From contig JARWIR010000039.1 of assembly GCA_029959085.1 (NCBI GenBank), positions 1,612,001 to 1,676,000 of the forward strand: a stretch of DNA of 64,000 nt, given 5' to 3'. The notes beneath the pieces are model-generated. The model did no database searches. It had not been told where the DNA came from and saw only the letters and a program-made list of their open reading frames with translations. Numbering within the stretch: position 1 is the stretch's first letter; every line of letters begins with the position of its first letter. The translations under genes were made by a program, and so were the position numbers. The stretch is from Nemophila menziesii (Eukaryota > Streptophyta > Magnoliopsida > Boraginales > Hydrophyllaceae). Of the stretch, positions 22,446-34,632 are shown piece after piece.

Positions 22446-24067
22446 AAATAATTTCATGTCGATTCTTCTTGATTAGAATCTTGATCTACTAATCATTTTT
22501 ATATTGAATGATTTACAGATAACATGGAAGTTGATAAGTGAATAATGATCGAGGTTTCAAATAGATGGAAGTTAGCTAGGTAGCTCGAGTTTCTTAGTCT
22601 TAGTTGAGAGTTTTAAGGCAGAAAATTCATATTACTGTATTATATAATAGATTAGAGGGTTTCTAATCAGATTATTTCATTTTTTAATATTTTTTAGATA
22701 TGCCTTGTGTTTTTAGGCATTGGATATTCATAGCTCCTAACTTAAATTAGGATTAGTTGTTAATATTAGGTAGATATTTTCCTTTCAATTCTCTCTTGAT
22801 TTAAAAATAAATATATTTTTTATTCATATCGTATATAACGTGTGAGAAAAGTCTAGGTTATGATATTCCTCAAATAAGGAAGTGTTGAGGAACACAATCC
22901 TATTTGGAAATAAGCATATGATATATTGGATAACCCTATAACATTTAGGTGAACATGGCTCATAGTAATGGATCATCACGATCGTTCGTTGATATGAGCA
23001 TGAATCTCTTAAATATTATTATTATCTAGATTCGATCCTCTCAAATAAATATAAAGAAGAGATAAAGTAGCGGTAAGAAAAATTAAATTTAGATTTTGCT
23101 AGATCAAAACTAAAGCTCACCTAAGATAATGATCACCTTAAAGTCATTCGCTAAGTGAAGTTTAAGACAAGAAGATTCTGGATACTCATCTAGTGGTTTG
23201 GAATGCATAATTTAAGGGAATGACAGAGATAGATGTGTATGAGTGTAATGAATGACATGCAGGATCATGTCAATCCATTAAGACACTTCTTGGATAACAC
23301 GTATCAAAGCAGGTGATGTAAAATTAATCTCGATGATTTGTCTTGGACTCATATATGCGATAATGAAAAATATACTCATTTGAGTCACGTTTTCCCATTC
23401 TCTTTAGGAAATTAAGATGTCCTAAAAATATCAAGTAGTGTATTATCGTAGTAGGAGTTGATCTAAGGAAACAATTGGTCAAGATAACACTCTAACAAAA
23501 AGTTGACCAATGTGATTCATGGAACACCATATAGAACGATGAATGGAACAAGAGTGTTATATTGTAGCGGAAGTTGTACCAAGCAAGGGTCAAAATTATA
23601 AATTTTGCATAATTTAACCAATGACCATTCATTAATTCCATCAATGATAAAGAAGAGGAACACAAGTGAGAATCAGAGTCAAACGTGTGGTTTAAAGCAT
23701 AATGTGGGTTCAAATAAATATCTTAGGTCAACCATACATCGACTAACCCAATATGGAATGTCCTCTGAAGTGGATGCCTTATTAAGTGAGACTAAGGGAC
23801 TTATTAATTTTTCAAATGATGAGTCACCTCTAAACAAAACATCTCCACGTCGAAGGCGGTTTAGAAGGAACTTTGATTAATATGTTTGCATTGTTCACAA
23901 CTATTTATAAGATATTTTGAATATTAATATGTTTTTATTGTTCAACTAAGATTGCATACTAATTGTGACGAAAAATCTAAGATACTCGTTAAAACGATAA
24001 ATAAGATTACACACAAGGTCACTAAAAATAGCCTATAAGATTACACACAATTACGTTTTTTGTCGTG
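22446..24067. other. Unassigned, probably old transposon DNA
   Basis: No recognisable gene. A 91-codon open stretch at 23605-23880 (plus) is Ser/Asn/Arg-rich without a motif I know. It may be chance or the end of a decayed element. Confidence 0.3.
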
Positions 24068-24417
24068 ACCAATTTACTTACATCTGTTGCATCTTCCAGA
24101 AATAGGTCTCTCTCTTGCATCCATTTCATTATGAATGTGTGTTTTCTTTTTACGACCAGGTTTATTGACCAATTTCCTTGGGTCTAACACAACCTCAAGA
24201 GCTTCATATTCTGGCCAATAACATTCGTCGTCTATGACATTGAGAACCAACACAAACTGATTATCGTTTTCTTGGCAAGTGTAGTACCTTGACACTAACT
24301 CCCCATCTACCAAACTTCTCCATTGACAAACTACACTTGAATACGGACATGGTAATGTGTAATAATTTCCATTCTCCATAAGAATACTCTTTGTATTCAA
24401 AACATACTCAGAAGTAT
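24068..24417 (-). pseudogene. MULE (MudrA-like) transposase, C-terminal fragment
   Basis: The minus-strand frame gives the end of a Mutator-like transposase: DDECYWPEYEALEVVLDP, then KPGRKKKTHIHNEMDARE, then GRCNRCK, the start of a CCHC knuckle. This matches the usual order after the SWIM region (W..Y....DP....GR.K..R..NEMD...RC..C). The sequence then meets a splice-donor-like GTAAGT. The upstream part of the frame is at 33668-33989, separated by E3 with agtat duplicated. Confidence 0.78.
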
Positions 24418-25964
24418 TGGTGGTCCTTTGTGTGTTCTAAATAAATGCAAATAATAATCGAACCACAACCGCAAGTGTACGGTTGTCCCAAGTAGTAATT
24501 CTGATAATCAGATTCGTTCCAAGGACGGATGGTTGATCACAATGTCTATGCAAATAGTGATTGATGCACTTATGAAAATAAAAGAGGATAATTTGTTTGT
24601 TTTGGTTTTGTGATTTATTACTAAATAAATGAAAGACAAAATAATAATGCAAGTAAAAAGCTAAAACGCAAGTATGAGCAAGTAGTACTTGAGAGACACA
24701 AGGGTTTTCCTAACTATCATTCATTTCATACATTGTTTAAGGGACAAATTTGTAAATTGGTATTGGTCGGGATTCTATAATCTCCTTACCCCCGTCAGGG
24801 TGGACTAAGGAGCAACTTTCAAGTGCTACAAACCCCGTCAGGGTGATTATAGTCCACTCTCAAGTGATTAAGTCTAAATTACCCAATAGGCCATAGGTTT
24901 AATTAAGCTCGTCAGAGTCAATAATTTCTAACCTACATTCATTAACTAGTTCGGTACCTAAACCCCCCGTCAAGGTGATCCAATCGCCACTAATTGGAAT
25001 AGCCTAGATACTAAATCCTATCATTGGTTAATTACGTCAATAATAGTAATTAAAATGCAAATTAAAGAAAAATACAATTTACCCAATTTGATTTAAATAA
25101 TAAATATCCCAAATTCAAATGTATAGAATGAAATCAAATTGGGATTAACCCATTATGCGTTCTCAAGCACTATGAATTGTTTAGCTCATATTAAAAAGAA
25201 AAACTAAATTAAAATAAATGGAATTCATAATTGATTACAAATAAAAGATAAAAGAAACCTAATTTCCGGAATTGGAATGACTGAGAACGGAGCTATAGAC
25301 CCACTCCAGCTCTAGCAGCTTCTTCTTCCTTCCTTCTGTTGCTTCTCTCTGGTGTTTTTAATTGTAAAGAATGAATTGTGTGAAAAATAGAAGTCCAGAC
25401 CTCCTTTTATAATAAGAAAAACGGATTAGGGCTTGGACCAGAAAATAAAAGCCTAATTAAATGTCCAAGCCCACTTTCTAAGCCCAAAATCCCGTAACTG
25501 ATGACAGGCCTTCACTAAAACTGCTTTTCCCGATGCGTTACAACTCCGATTGACCTCATTCCAGTTGCTAAAGTTCCGTACTTCGATAAGGAATGTTTTC
25601 TCTTCAAAGGTCAGCGGCTCAATCAGCTCTTAAGTACCTCGAAAACAGCAATCAAGGGCCTGAAAAATGGATTTTCAGCTCTAAAAATAATATCTTCGGG
25701 ATTTCTCTTCAAGTCTTGACTCTATTCTTTGATCTTTGACTTTATCTTCGGATTCCTTTCCTAGCTAACATCTAAAAACCTGTAAACTTTACACTAAAAA
25801 TACCAATATTACGCGCAAAAGTTTAATAATTTAAAAATGCTAGAAATAAAAAGGTAATTCCGAAATATTGCATATTTAACCCAAAAGTCTATCGAATTAA
25901 TTAAATAAACACCAAAAATGATGTCTCCTAAGGGTCTAAAATAAGAACAATTAGGGAGACATCA
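24418..25964 (-). repeat. E3 3' LTR (left copy)
   Basis: 1,547 bp, from TGGTGGTCC to GAGACATCA on the plus strand. Minus-strand TATA-like TTATAAAAGG at about 25403-25412. Confidence 0.94.
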
Positions 25965-25982
25965 AGACCCCCAACTCAAACC
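25965..25982 (-). other. E3 polypurine tract
   Basis: AGACCCCCAACTCAAACC on the plus strand, directly adjoining the LTR. Confidence 0.78.
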
Positions 25983-26690
25983 TTTGTCGTCCCGACAAAG
26001 CAAAACAAAATAAAACGAGGGGTAGAAGCAAACGTATAACACATAGAAGCTAACAAATAAACCCTAAAGCAATTCTTAAGATAAATCTCATATAGCAAAA
26101 CTTTAAAAACTAACATCTACATACACTAATCATGCAACATCAAACATAAGTAATCTCAATCATAAAATTAAAGTCGCAATGCTTGAAGGTTACACTTGTA
26201 CTCATCTCTGTATGATGGCTATAGGGTGGTCATTAATCCTACCTCGCTTTGAACGCTCCACCTAGGCTATTCCCTATCAACAGAATCATAAATTCACTAT
26301 GCACTTAGGAATCACGAGGTCTTTACGGTTATAATATTGGCTTAAGGACGGGTATGGATGTATATTTGGTAAATTTGAAGTGAGCTTTTGGCTCTCTCCT
26401 CACTTACCATCAACATTGTCCTCGAGCTTGAGTTAACGCTCAAAAAGATGTTCTCACTCACCCATTACGCAACAATTTAGCGTCCCATGTCTACCCACTA
26501 TAAACTAGATGATTTTCAGAAGAATTCCACTTTGCCGGATGTTTTATTCATACTTTTCTTTTTCTTTTCTATTCTCTTTTTCTTCTTTTTTTTTTGTACA
26601 GAGGAAAACCGGGTACCCGGATTTTGGAAACCGGGTCCCCGGATCCTACTGTATTGATTTTCAAACTTTTTTCATTTTTTTCTTTCTTTT

Positions 26691-26732
<42 letters not shown>

Positions 26733-28190
26733 CATTCCCGGCAAAGGGTTACAAGTACATATCATCTGCAATTGTGCTACAATACCAAGCACATCAATCC
26801 CAACCCATTAAATTCCCCATATGTGGTCCCACCACCCCAAACTCAAGCTCGAGACATGTCTCAGGATTGTGATTCAAGTGCGGGTCATATGGTCATGCCT
26901 AACAATCTAAGGGATAATGGCTTATATCGTGGCTACAAATAAAAGGCTAAAGGCTCAAAGTGGGCTAAGACGGATAATAATTCATTCAAGGGATAGAAAG
27001 CTAAAAGGCACAAATGGCTAACAAAGAACTGCCCCTATCATTTTCCTAAGTACATAGCTTGTCTTTAGTTCATATCTAGGTGGGTTCTCTACTAATTAGG
27101 ATTTCACGTTCTACACACCAAACATATTCCTTGAGTACAAGCTTACTTCATTTGCATTGTTCATTAATTTTTCCTATTAATTACCTATGTTCGCATGCAA
27201 TTGTAAGTGCGTTTTATGTTAATCCCTAAAGTTCACTATTTACTATCATTGATTCATCAAAAGTATGCTTAAAGGGACATTTAAAATCTTCTACAGTCAA
27301 ACGCAACTCCGAAAATTATTTTATTGAAAGCAGATAAAACACATAACACATAAAAACTGGGATGAGGCAACGAACCCCACCCCAAACTCAAAAATGAGTC
27401 GTGTCCCCACGACTCGAAAAGACTCAAAGCAATAAAATAATATACACTAAATGAGGAGGATTAGAAAACGTATCTGAACCAGCGCGAGGCTGGTTTTCGG
27501 TGTTGCGTCCATGAACTTTATCTCGCGTCTAGACATCGTAAGTTGTTCTTTGAACAATTAAAGTTCAACTTGTATGTAACGTTTCCCAAAATATCAATCA
27601 TCGCATCCCGATTCTCTTTCAACACCTTGATTTGTGATTCCAACTCATCATCGGATTGTTTTCTTCCTCACTTTCAGGTTCTGCAATCACTTCCCTCTTC
27701 TTCGGATTAGCCTTAATTTGAACCGCTTCAGTCTTGTTTGAAACTTGAAATAGGAATCTCAATAGCTTGTTCTTGAATAGCACCAAAAGCGTTCCTGTTT
27801 CTTGGAGAATTCCTTTGATAAGTACTCATGAAAACGGTTCTGATAAGCATCTCTTTCCACCCCAAACTCAAAACTTCAAATAGTGAGAAGCTAAGGCTTA
27901 GAACTTTGATGTTTTGAGGCTTAAGACTTGAAAATTATGGTGGAATATGAGATGGGTAAAGGCTAATTGATGTGGGAGAAGAGGGAATTGGATTTAATTT
28001 GAAGCTTGGATGAAGAACAATTGGAGAAAAGTGGGAATTTTATCGTATTTTGGATAGGAGATGAGTTGATTGTATGCTTTTGTGGTGAAAGAGAGTAAGA
28101 TTTGAGGATTGTGTGGTTGTAGCTGATGATGTTCATGAAATTCTGGGTTTTGGGAGTGTTTGTGGAGGCTGGGTTAAGGACGGAGGTAAA
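25983..28190 (-). other. E3 3' non-coding region with accessory-ORF remnant
   Basis: Minus-strand modules: arms CTTTGCCGG (26530-26538) and CCGGCAAAG (26738-26746), with a T run and a GGGTACCCGG motif between them; hairpin 27396-27415; PPT-like copies at 26834-26848, 27376-27392 and 27858-27872. At about 27540-27880 broken frames give a protein like the E1 accessory ORF, with a basic N-terminus and a coiled coil (DDELESQIKVLKENRDAMID). At least two frameshifts are present, so it is not intact. A TATA-like AT run lies at 28188-28197. Confidence 0.6.
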
Positions 28191-28204
28191 AATATAGGGC
28201 TAAA

Positions 28205-28308
28205 AAGCTGAAAAACGGACCTGGCACAGATGCAAACCGGGTTCCCGGTTTCGAAAATCCGGGTTCCCGGTTCCGCGTCGCTGTGACGGCGCGAAAAAAA
28301 TAAAAATA

Positions 28309-28379
<71 letters not shown>

Positions 28380-28835
28380 TCGAGACGCGCCAAACCGCTG
28401 GACTCCAAGACGCAGGGTCAGAAATTCTGCTCGCCGAAACCGGGTACCCGGTTTTGCCAAATGCGGGTACCCGGATTTTGTCGATGGCGCGAGTCAAAAC
28501 GCGCCAAAACGCCACCTCTGAAAACGCTGGACCAGACTTGAGGAAAATTACAGCTCCGAAACCGGGTACCCGGTTTCGCCAAATGCGGGTACCCGGATTT
28601 GTGTCGATGCGCGAATCAAAACGCTCCAAAACGCAGGTCACCAACACGCAGGGTCAGACTCTTCAACTGTTACAGCACCAAAACCGGGTTCCCGGATTTC
28701 GCAAACCGGGTACCCGGTTTCGACGCTGTTGTCGAACCCCACACGCCACGTGCTGCGTTTGAAGAGGGTGGTACCAGCTCCAAAACCGGGTTCCCGGTTT
28801 TGTAAAAACGGGTACCCGGATTCTCCTGGACATCC
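28205..28835 (-). repeat. E3 CCGGGTACCCGG palindrome array with T65 tract
   Basis: Repeated 12-bp palindromes CCGGGTACCCGG and the variant CCGGGTTCCCGG. They are arranged in tandem units of about 120 bp starting near 28436, 28557 and 28678, with a partial unit to 28830 and further copies at 28235-28275. Units also share GTCGATG and CAAAACGC blocks. A run of 65 T at 28312-28376 interrupts the array. Poly-Lys ORFs across the run are artefacts. Confidence 0.85.
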
Positions 28836-29023
28836 AACCTCTTTTTCTTCTGTTTTCGCCAATTCGACCCCAAACTCAAGTCCTTTTTACCCCTGAAATC
28901 ATCAAAAACAACTACCCTTCCTCATTTCTTAATAATAAACACTAAAATTACGAAAATCAAACTAATCTAAAATGCAAAAATTTAAAAACTCAGCTATTAT
29001 ACAAGAAATTGGCTTTTGTTTAA

Positions 29024-29040
29024 CGTCGTTAAGCTCGACG
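29024..29040 (-). other. E3 post-stop hairpin
   Basis: CGTCG and CGACG separated by 7 bases, next to the end of the coding frame and flanked by the invariant CTTTTGTTTAA. Compared with E1 and E4 (CGTCT/AGACG), both arms have changed so that pairing is kept. Confidence 0.6.
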
Positions 29041-29054
29041 GGTTACCTCAATCA

Positions 29055-31985
29055 TTAGTCATTGACATAACCTCCCCAGCAGTGAGTGAGGTTGTCAATA
29101 TTTGCAAGTCGAAATTTGCATCCCTTCGCTTTTATGCCCACTAGTTTGTCTGAGATAATCTGTGCGACCATGAATGGTCCTATCCAAGAACTTTTTGATT
29201 CACGTACCTTTGGGCGGGGGCTCGGTTTCTTCATAGCTACTTCTTCACCTACTTTGAACCCCTTTTTCTTTCTCTCTTTCTTATGTTCCTTCGGAACCTT
29301 CGTGGCACGTGCTTTCTCTTTCTTCTTCGCATGATTGAGTTGTGGATCTTTGGGGTATGGAGGAGCTTTAATTGGTGGTTTCTTTCGTAGCTCTTTCTCC
29401 TCCACCCCTAAAGTGTCCACAACACTAATTGGCTTTGTTCTTACCGGTTCCATTACTTCTACACGAAAACATTCATCCTTGGAATCCGGAAACTTCATAG
29501 GTCTGAACACGTTGAATTTCACCTCCTCGTCTTGGATCCTCATAATCATTTCTCCATTTTCTACATCAATAAGGGTACGCCCCGTGGCTAGGAATGGTCT
29601 TCCCAAAATAATGGGGACATTCCTATCCGCGTCGTAATCAAGAATAACGAAATCAGCGGGAAAAATTAACGTACCTGCCTTAACGAGGACATCTTCGATT
29701 CGGCCTTCCGGATGTGCGAGAGATCGATCCGCCATTTGCAAAACCATAGAAGTGGGTCTTGCTTCAATATTAAGCTTATCAAAGATTGATTTGGGCATCA
29801 AATTGATGCTTGCACCCAAATCACATAGCGCTTTTCCTTTCCACTCATTACCAATAGATATCGGAATTGTAAAGCTCCCAGGATCAACTAACTTTGGAGG
29901 TAATTTACCTTGACAAATAGCACTACATTCCTCAGGAAGACCAATCATCTCATTATCACAATATGGCCGTTTGTTGGTGAGGGCTTTCTTCAGAAACTTA
30001 GCATACTTGGGTACATCTCGAATAGCTTCTAACAACGGAATATTTATGCTAAGACCTCTTATTTTGTTAAAGAATTTTTGATACTCACCCATATCACCTT
30101 TCTTTTGAACTCTCGATGGAAATGGTGGAGGTGGACGATTGATTATAGTCTCATCTTTCTTTTTCGGAACCTCAACAGGCTTCTCCACTTCTTCTACTTC
30201 AACTTCTTTATCTTTATTCACCACCTCTTTTTCTTTTCTAACTTCTTTTTCTTTCATAACCGGAAAAGGAGGTGGAGGAAGGTTCTTACCACTTCTAAGA
30301 TTAATAACTTTACAATCTTCGATTTGTAACGGATTCTCAGTATCACTAGGAAGTTGTCCTTGCTGACGTTGATTGAGCTGTTTATTGATTTGACTCAGCT
30401 GATTTTGGAACATCTTCATATTTGCTTCAAGTGCATTTTGTCTTTCTATAGCTGCGTTCTGACGTTCGATCGCTGCATCCTGACGCTCCATCGCTGCGTT
30501 CTGCCGTTCCATTGCTTGTGCTTGTAGAGCGATTAAACTTTCAACTGTTTTCTGAAGGGTATTTGCTCCTTCTTGTGGATGGGCAGGTAAAGCTTTCTGG
30601 TTCAAATTCTCATCATAAGTATTCTGAGGAGCTTGTCTCTGTACATAATTTTGATTCTGTCCTCCTTGATAGTTATTGTGTGGTCTAGGATTATAGTTTT
30701 CACCTTGGGGGCGCGGCTGATACGCATGTGTAGGATTGGCTGCCCCATTAGGATTCGAATATTGAAACCCAGGATGGTTTCTGTTAGGCTGATACCCATT
30801 ACCACTCGAATTAAAATTACCTCTGCTGGACATGAACATCACTGATTCTTGATTACTCGGACAACTTTCCTCATCATGATCATCTACCTTACAAATTGAA
30901 CACATATAAACCTCTTGTGCAGCATGCACAGCTACTTTCTTACCCGAAAATCCTTCTTTCACAGCTAGAGTAAGCTGCTTCAATTGTTGCTCTATGGTAT
31001 TCTGGATCTTATTCTCAAACGTAGCAAATTTCTCTTCTATGTCAACATTATTTACTCCCTTGACTGGTGTTCTTACTGAGCTCCACCCAACTTCATTCTT
31101 GACTGTTCTCTCTAAAATGATCTTGGCATGAGCGGGTTGAACTTGAAGAAAACCTGCTCCACATAGCGTATCCAACTTCTCTCTCGAAATTCCATCAAGG
31201 CCTCTATAAAAGATCTTTAACTGTTGTTGTTCTGAAAAGCCATGATTAGGAACTTTACGCAAACACATCTGAAATCTTGTCCAACTCCTACCCACAGTTT
31301 CCTCATACTCTTGACGGAATTGTGTCAATTCTAGTTCAGCATCTAACCTCATGTTACTTGGGTAATACCTGTCAAAGAAAGCGATTTCTAATTGGTCCCA
31401 ATTAGTAATCCTCGTAGGATCTTGCGTATCGTGCCATTCACTTGCTCCATCAATGACAAAGAATTTGAAAGCAGCAAAATACATTTGTTCTCTTGAAACC
31501 CCTTGTGTGATATAAGAATCACATATCTGCTTAAATTTTTGTACCGCTCTAAGAGGATCTTCCGATGGTCTTCCGCGAAAATTTCCAAAGTTTTGGAACT
31601 GAGCTAGCATACCCGAATCTGGACGGAATCTCGGAACATTAATATCTGGAGCACCTACTCCTATAGCTGGAGCGCGGAATGGAACTTCTGGAGGGCCATT
31701 AGTGAACCACGGATCATGATTCATCACTATCTGGACTGGAGGATTAGGATTTAGTGGTTGAACTTGAGGAATAACGCCTGGAGCTAAAGGTTGGCCATTT
31801 GCATCTAACTGGCCTTGTCCATTCTGTTGACCTTGAATAATGATATTCTCCATTCTGTTACTTAATTCTTCTACTTCTAAAGCTTCTCGTTCTCTTCTTC
31901 TTCTGTTCGCAAGTCTGATCAACGATTCTGGATTACTAAGGATCGGAGGTGTTGGCTCTAGATCCTTGAATAGCCTTCTTCGCAT
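29055..31985 (-). CDS. E3 gag-protease polyprotein with GPY/F-like tail
   Basis: 976 residues on the minus strand, uninterrupted. A retrotransposon gag domain covers about 110-290. It is followed by a zinc knuckle CSICKVDDHDEESC of CX2CX4HX4C form, an N/Q-rich region, an eight-residue repeat (RQNAAMER, RQDAAIER, RQNAAIER) that should form a coiled coil, a K/E/P-rich linker, and an aspartic protease with DLGAS at D722. After the protease comes a basic linker rather than RT. The last 65 residues contain GEEVAMKK, SSWIGPFMVAQI, KAKGCK and LTHCWGGY, related to the integrase C-terminal GPY/F module. The ORF starts at the ATG 135 bases after the right LTR. It should make particles and mature them, but cannot copy or integrate DNA. 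Confidence 0.92.
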   Translation of the reverse strand: MRRRLFKDLEPTPPILSNPESLIRLANRRRREREALEVEELSNRMENIIIQGQQNGQGQLDANGQPLAPGVIPQVQPLNPNPPVQIVMNHDPWFTNGPPEVPFRAPAIGVGAPDINVPRFRPDSGMLAQFQNFGNFRGRPSEDPLRAVQKFKQICDSYITQGVSREQMYFAAFKFFVIDGASEWHDTQDPTRITNWDQLEIAFFDRYYPSNMRLDAELELTQFRQEYEETVGRSWTRFQMCLRKVPNHGFSEQQQLKIFYRGLDGISREKLDTLCGAGFLQVQPAHAKIILERTVKNEVGWSSVRTPVKGVNNVDIEEKFATFENKIQNTIEQQLKQLTLAVKEGFSGKKVAVHAAQEVYMCSICKVDDHDEESCPSNQESVMFMSSRGNFNSSGNGYQPNRNHPGFQYSNPNGAANPTHAYQPRPQGENYNPRPHNNYQGGQNQNYVQRQAPQNTYDENLNQKALPAHPQEGANTLQKTVESLIALQAQAMERQNAAMERQDAAIERQNAAIERQNALEANMKMFQNQLSQINKQLNQRQQGQLPSDTENPLQIEDCKVINLRSGKNLPPPPFPVMKEKEVRKEKEVVNKDKEVEVEEVEKPVEVPKKKDETIINRPPPPFPSRVQKKGDMGEYQKFFNKIRGLSINIPLLEAIRDVPKYAKFLKKALTNKRPYCDNEMIGLPEECSAICQGKLPPKLVDPGSFTIPISIGNEWKGKALCDLGASINLMPKSIFDKLNIEARPTSMVLQMADRSLAHPEGRIEDVLVKAGTLIFPADFVILDYDADRNVPIILGRPFLATGRTLIDVENGEMIMRIQDEEVKFNVFRPMKFPDSKDECFRVEVMEPVRTKPISVVDTLGVEEKELRKKPPIKAPPYPKDPQLNHAKKKEKARATKVPKEHKKERKKKGFKVGEEVAMKKPSPRPKVRESKSSWIGPFMVAQIISDKLVGIKAKGCKFRLANIDNLTHCWGGYVND

Positions 31986-32097
31986 ACACCAAACCTAAAA
32001 AACCTGAAAAAGCTAACAAACAAAAAGCGTAAAACTGATAAAATAAAATAAATGCACTTATCACTAAAGGATAAACACCGTGGTCACACGCTACCGT

Positions 32098-32114
32098 CCC
32101 CGGCAGCGGCGCCA
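32098..32114 (-). other. E3 primer-binding site
   Basis: CCCCGGCAGCGGCGCCA on the plus strand, identical to E2 and the reverse complement of E1 and E4. Confidence 0.85.
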
Positions 32115-32120
32115 AAAACT

Positions 32121-33667
32121 TGGTGGTCCTTTGTGTGTTCTAAATAAATGCAAATAATAATCGAACCACAACCGCAAGTGTACGGTTGTCCCAAGTAGTA
32201 ATTCTGATAATCAGATTCGTTCCAAGGACGGATGGTTGATCACAATGTCTATGCAAATAGTGATTGATGCACTTATGAAAATAAAAGAGGATAATTTGTT
32301 TGTTTTGGTTTTGTGATTTATTACTAAATAAATGAAAGACAAAATAATAATGCAAGTAAAAAGCTAAAACGCAAGTATGAGCAAGTAGTACTTGAGAGAC
32401 ACAAGGGTTTTCCTAACTATCATTCATTTCATACATTGTTTAAGGGACAAATTTGTAAATTGGTATTGGTCGGGATTCTATAATCTCCTTACCCCCGTCA
32501 GGGTGGACTAAGGAGCAACTTTCAAGTGCTACAAACCCCGTCAGGGTGATTATAGTCCACTCTCAAGTGATTAAGTCTAAATTACCCAATAGGCCATAGG
32601 TTTAATTAAGCTCGTCAGAGTCAATAATTTCTAACCTACATTCATTAACTAGTTCGGTACCTAAACCCCCCGTCAAGGTGATCCAATCGCCACTAATTGG
32701 AATAGCCTAGATACTAAATCCTATCATTGGTTAATTACGTCAATAATAGTAATTAAAATGCAAATTAAAGAAAAATACAATTTACCCAATTTGATTTAAA
32801 TAATAAATATCCCAAATTCAAATGTATAGAATGAAATCAAATTGGGATTAACCCATTATGCGTTCTCAAGCACTATGAATTGTTTAGCTCATATTAAAAA
32901 GAAAAACTAAATTAAAATAAATGGAATTCATAATTGATTACAAATAAAAGATAAAAGAAACCTAATTTCCGGAATTGGAATGACTGAGAACGGAGCTATA
33001 GACCCACTCCAGCTCTAGCAGCTTCTTCTTCCTTCCTTCTGTTGCTTCTCTCTGGTGTTTTTAATTGTAAAGAATGAATTGTGTGAAAAATAGAAGTCCA
33101 GACCTCCTTTTATAATAAGAAAAACGGATTAGGGCTTGGACCAGAAAATAAAAGCCTAATTAAATGTCCAAGCCCACTTTCTAAGCCCAAAATCCCGTAA
33201 CTGATGACAGGCCTTCACTAAAACTGCTTTTCCCGATGCGTTACAACTCCGATTGACCTCATTCCAGTTGCTAAAGTTCCGTACTTCGATAAGGAATGTT
33301 TTCTCTTCAAAGGTCAGCGGCTCAATCAGCTCTTAAGTACCTCGAAAACAGCAATCAAGGGCCTGAAAAATGGATTTTCAGCTCTAAAAATAATATCTTC
33401 GGGATTTCTCTTCAAGTCTTGACTCTATTCTTTGATCTTTGACTTTATCTTCGGATTCCTTTCCTAGCTAACATCTAAAAACCTGTAAACTTTACACTAA
33501 AAATACCAATATTACGCGCAAAAGTTTAATAATTTAAAAATGCTAGAAATAAAAAGGTAATTCCGAAATATTGCATATTTAACCCAAAAGTCTATCGAAT
33601 TAATTAAATAAACACCAAAAATGATGTCTCCTAAGGGTCTAAAATAAGAACAATTAGGGAGACATCA
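32121..33667 (-). repeat. E3 5' LTR (right copy)
   Basis: 1,547 bp, the same as the left copy in all blocks compared. Candidate promoter TTATAAAAGG on the minus strand at 33106-33115. Confidence 0.94.
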
Positions 33668-33989
33668 AGTATCCTGGAGTTACCGGTCCTGCTAGAGTTT
33701 GACCTGCATATGCCGTAATATTAAATTGATTAGACTAATCGTGAAAGCCTACCAATATACAAAATATGACCTTCATTTTAATCTTATCAATGATAATCTG
33801 CACCAAGAATGGAAATTTGTTAACTGGAACTAAAGAATATCTCATTTCTTTTTTGTCTGAGTGTGAAATAAAAGTTGGACCGATTGTAAGTGAGCAATAC
33901 GATTGCAGTCATGTGCAACCCTCTTGATCCTTTCAACACGTTGTTGAATATCTCAGACAAATTTGTGATCATGAAACCATATCGGTGAC
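33668..33989 (-). pseudogene. MULE transposase fragment upstream of E3
   Basis: The minus-strand translation includes SHRYGFMITNLSEIFNNVLK and GSRGLHMTAIVLLTYN, matching the MudrA-type transposase stretch (GHMTTNLSE..N.VLKG.R.LPI.ALV..T). A stop and frame changes follow before the segment that joins 24068-24417 across E3. It is cut on the right by LTR E6 at 33990. Confidence 0.75.
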
Positions 33990-34547
33990 TGATGTCTCCA
34001 TTTATATGATAGAATAATCTAGTTATGAGATATCATTTTAGGGGTATTTAGTACTTAATTTCAGGATTTTCCTCCATTTATTTATACTTTGCACTTTATT
34101 GTCTAGATTTAGTTGTTTTGCTATTTTATGAGCTTTTGCGCATAATTTATGTGTTATTTGTGTAGCACTTAGATATTGAAAGCTATTACACCTTAGGATA
34201 ATGATAAGAAGTGAAAAGCAAAGGAAACCCCTTAGTCATAAGTAAAAAGGAAAAGTTTAGATATATTTGGATAGTAAAGAATCTGCCTTGCTGGAAAAAC
34301 ATTCACTATTTATAATGCTGCATAAAATCGGTCATGAATTTGGAGGAGCCCTTTATATGAGCAGATAGATATTTGAATTGCGGTAGTTTCCATATAAAGT
34401 ACATTAAATTCCGATAAGTAACGAAAGAGATATGACCAAAGACCAAATAAATCTGCAAAGGTTTATCTTATCCTACAATTTAGGATTACCAATTTTGGTA
34501 AGATTTGAACTCCTTAACTTGGAGACTACTCCATATTTCGACCAAAG

Positions 34548-34614
<67 letters not shown>

Positions 34615-34632
34615 TATATACATACATATATA
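33990..34632 (+). repeat. E6: diverged LTR, left part
   Basis: Starts TGATGTCTCC after gtgac (33985-33989), with the same 46-nt palindrome-bounded start as the other LTRs (second arm GAGATATCA at 34027-34035, one mismatch). No internal region follows. The part after a TA microsatellite is at 39963, beyond a Helitron. It is probably a solo or truncated LTR of a separate family. Confidence 0.65.
34551..34632. repeat. (TA)n microsatellite in E6
   Basis: Over 25 TA units followed by TATACATACA variants. ORFs reading Tyr-Ile repeats here are spurious. Confidence 0.95.

Larger units (their letters stand above)
24418..33667 (-). mobile_element. E3: gag-protease-only Athila-like LTR retrotransposon
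   Basis: 9,250 bp on the minus strand, with 1,547-bp LTRs (24418-25964 and 32121-33667) identical wherever I compared them. The target duplication is agtat at 24413-24417 and 33668-33672. The primer-binding site is at 32098-32114 and the PPT at 25965-25982. The only long ORF is gag-protease with an integrase-type C-terminal tail (29055-31985); RT, RNase H and the integrase core are absent. The 3' region holds GC palindromes, a 65-base T run and the modules shared with E1, E2 and E4. Identical LTRs with a coding deletion imply recent mobilisation by enzymes from another element. Confidence 0.95.

Noticed and set aside
23605..23880. 91-codon ORF as a host gene
   Set aside because: No recognised domain, promoter or splice structure, and it lies between transposon remnants. 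Kept only as an unassigned stretch.
21223..24067. 3' CACTA terminus
   Set aside because: I looked for TAGTG ends and GCGAGGAC repeats and found no convincing copy.
26509..26872. ORFs rich in Phe in E3
   Set aside because: Created by the T run and low-complexity DNA; no start context or homology.
28133..28460. Minus-strand ORFs of 86-91 codons with long poly-Lys
   Set aside because: They are translations of the T65 run inside the E3 repeat array, with no domain.
28430..28835. CRISPR-like array
   Set aside because: Palindromic repeats of about 120-bp units within a plant retrotransposon; no spacer structure, and the organism is a eukaryote.
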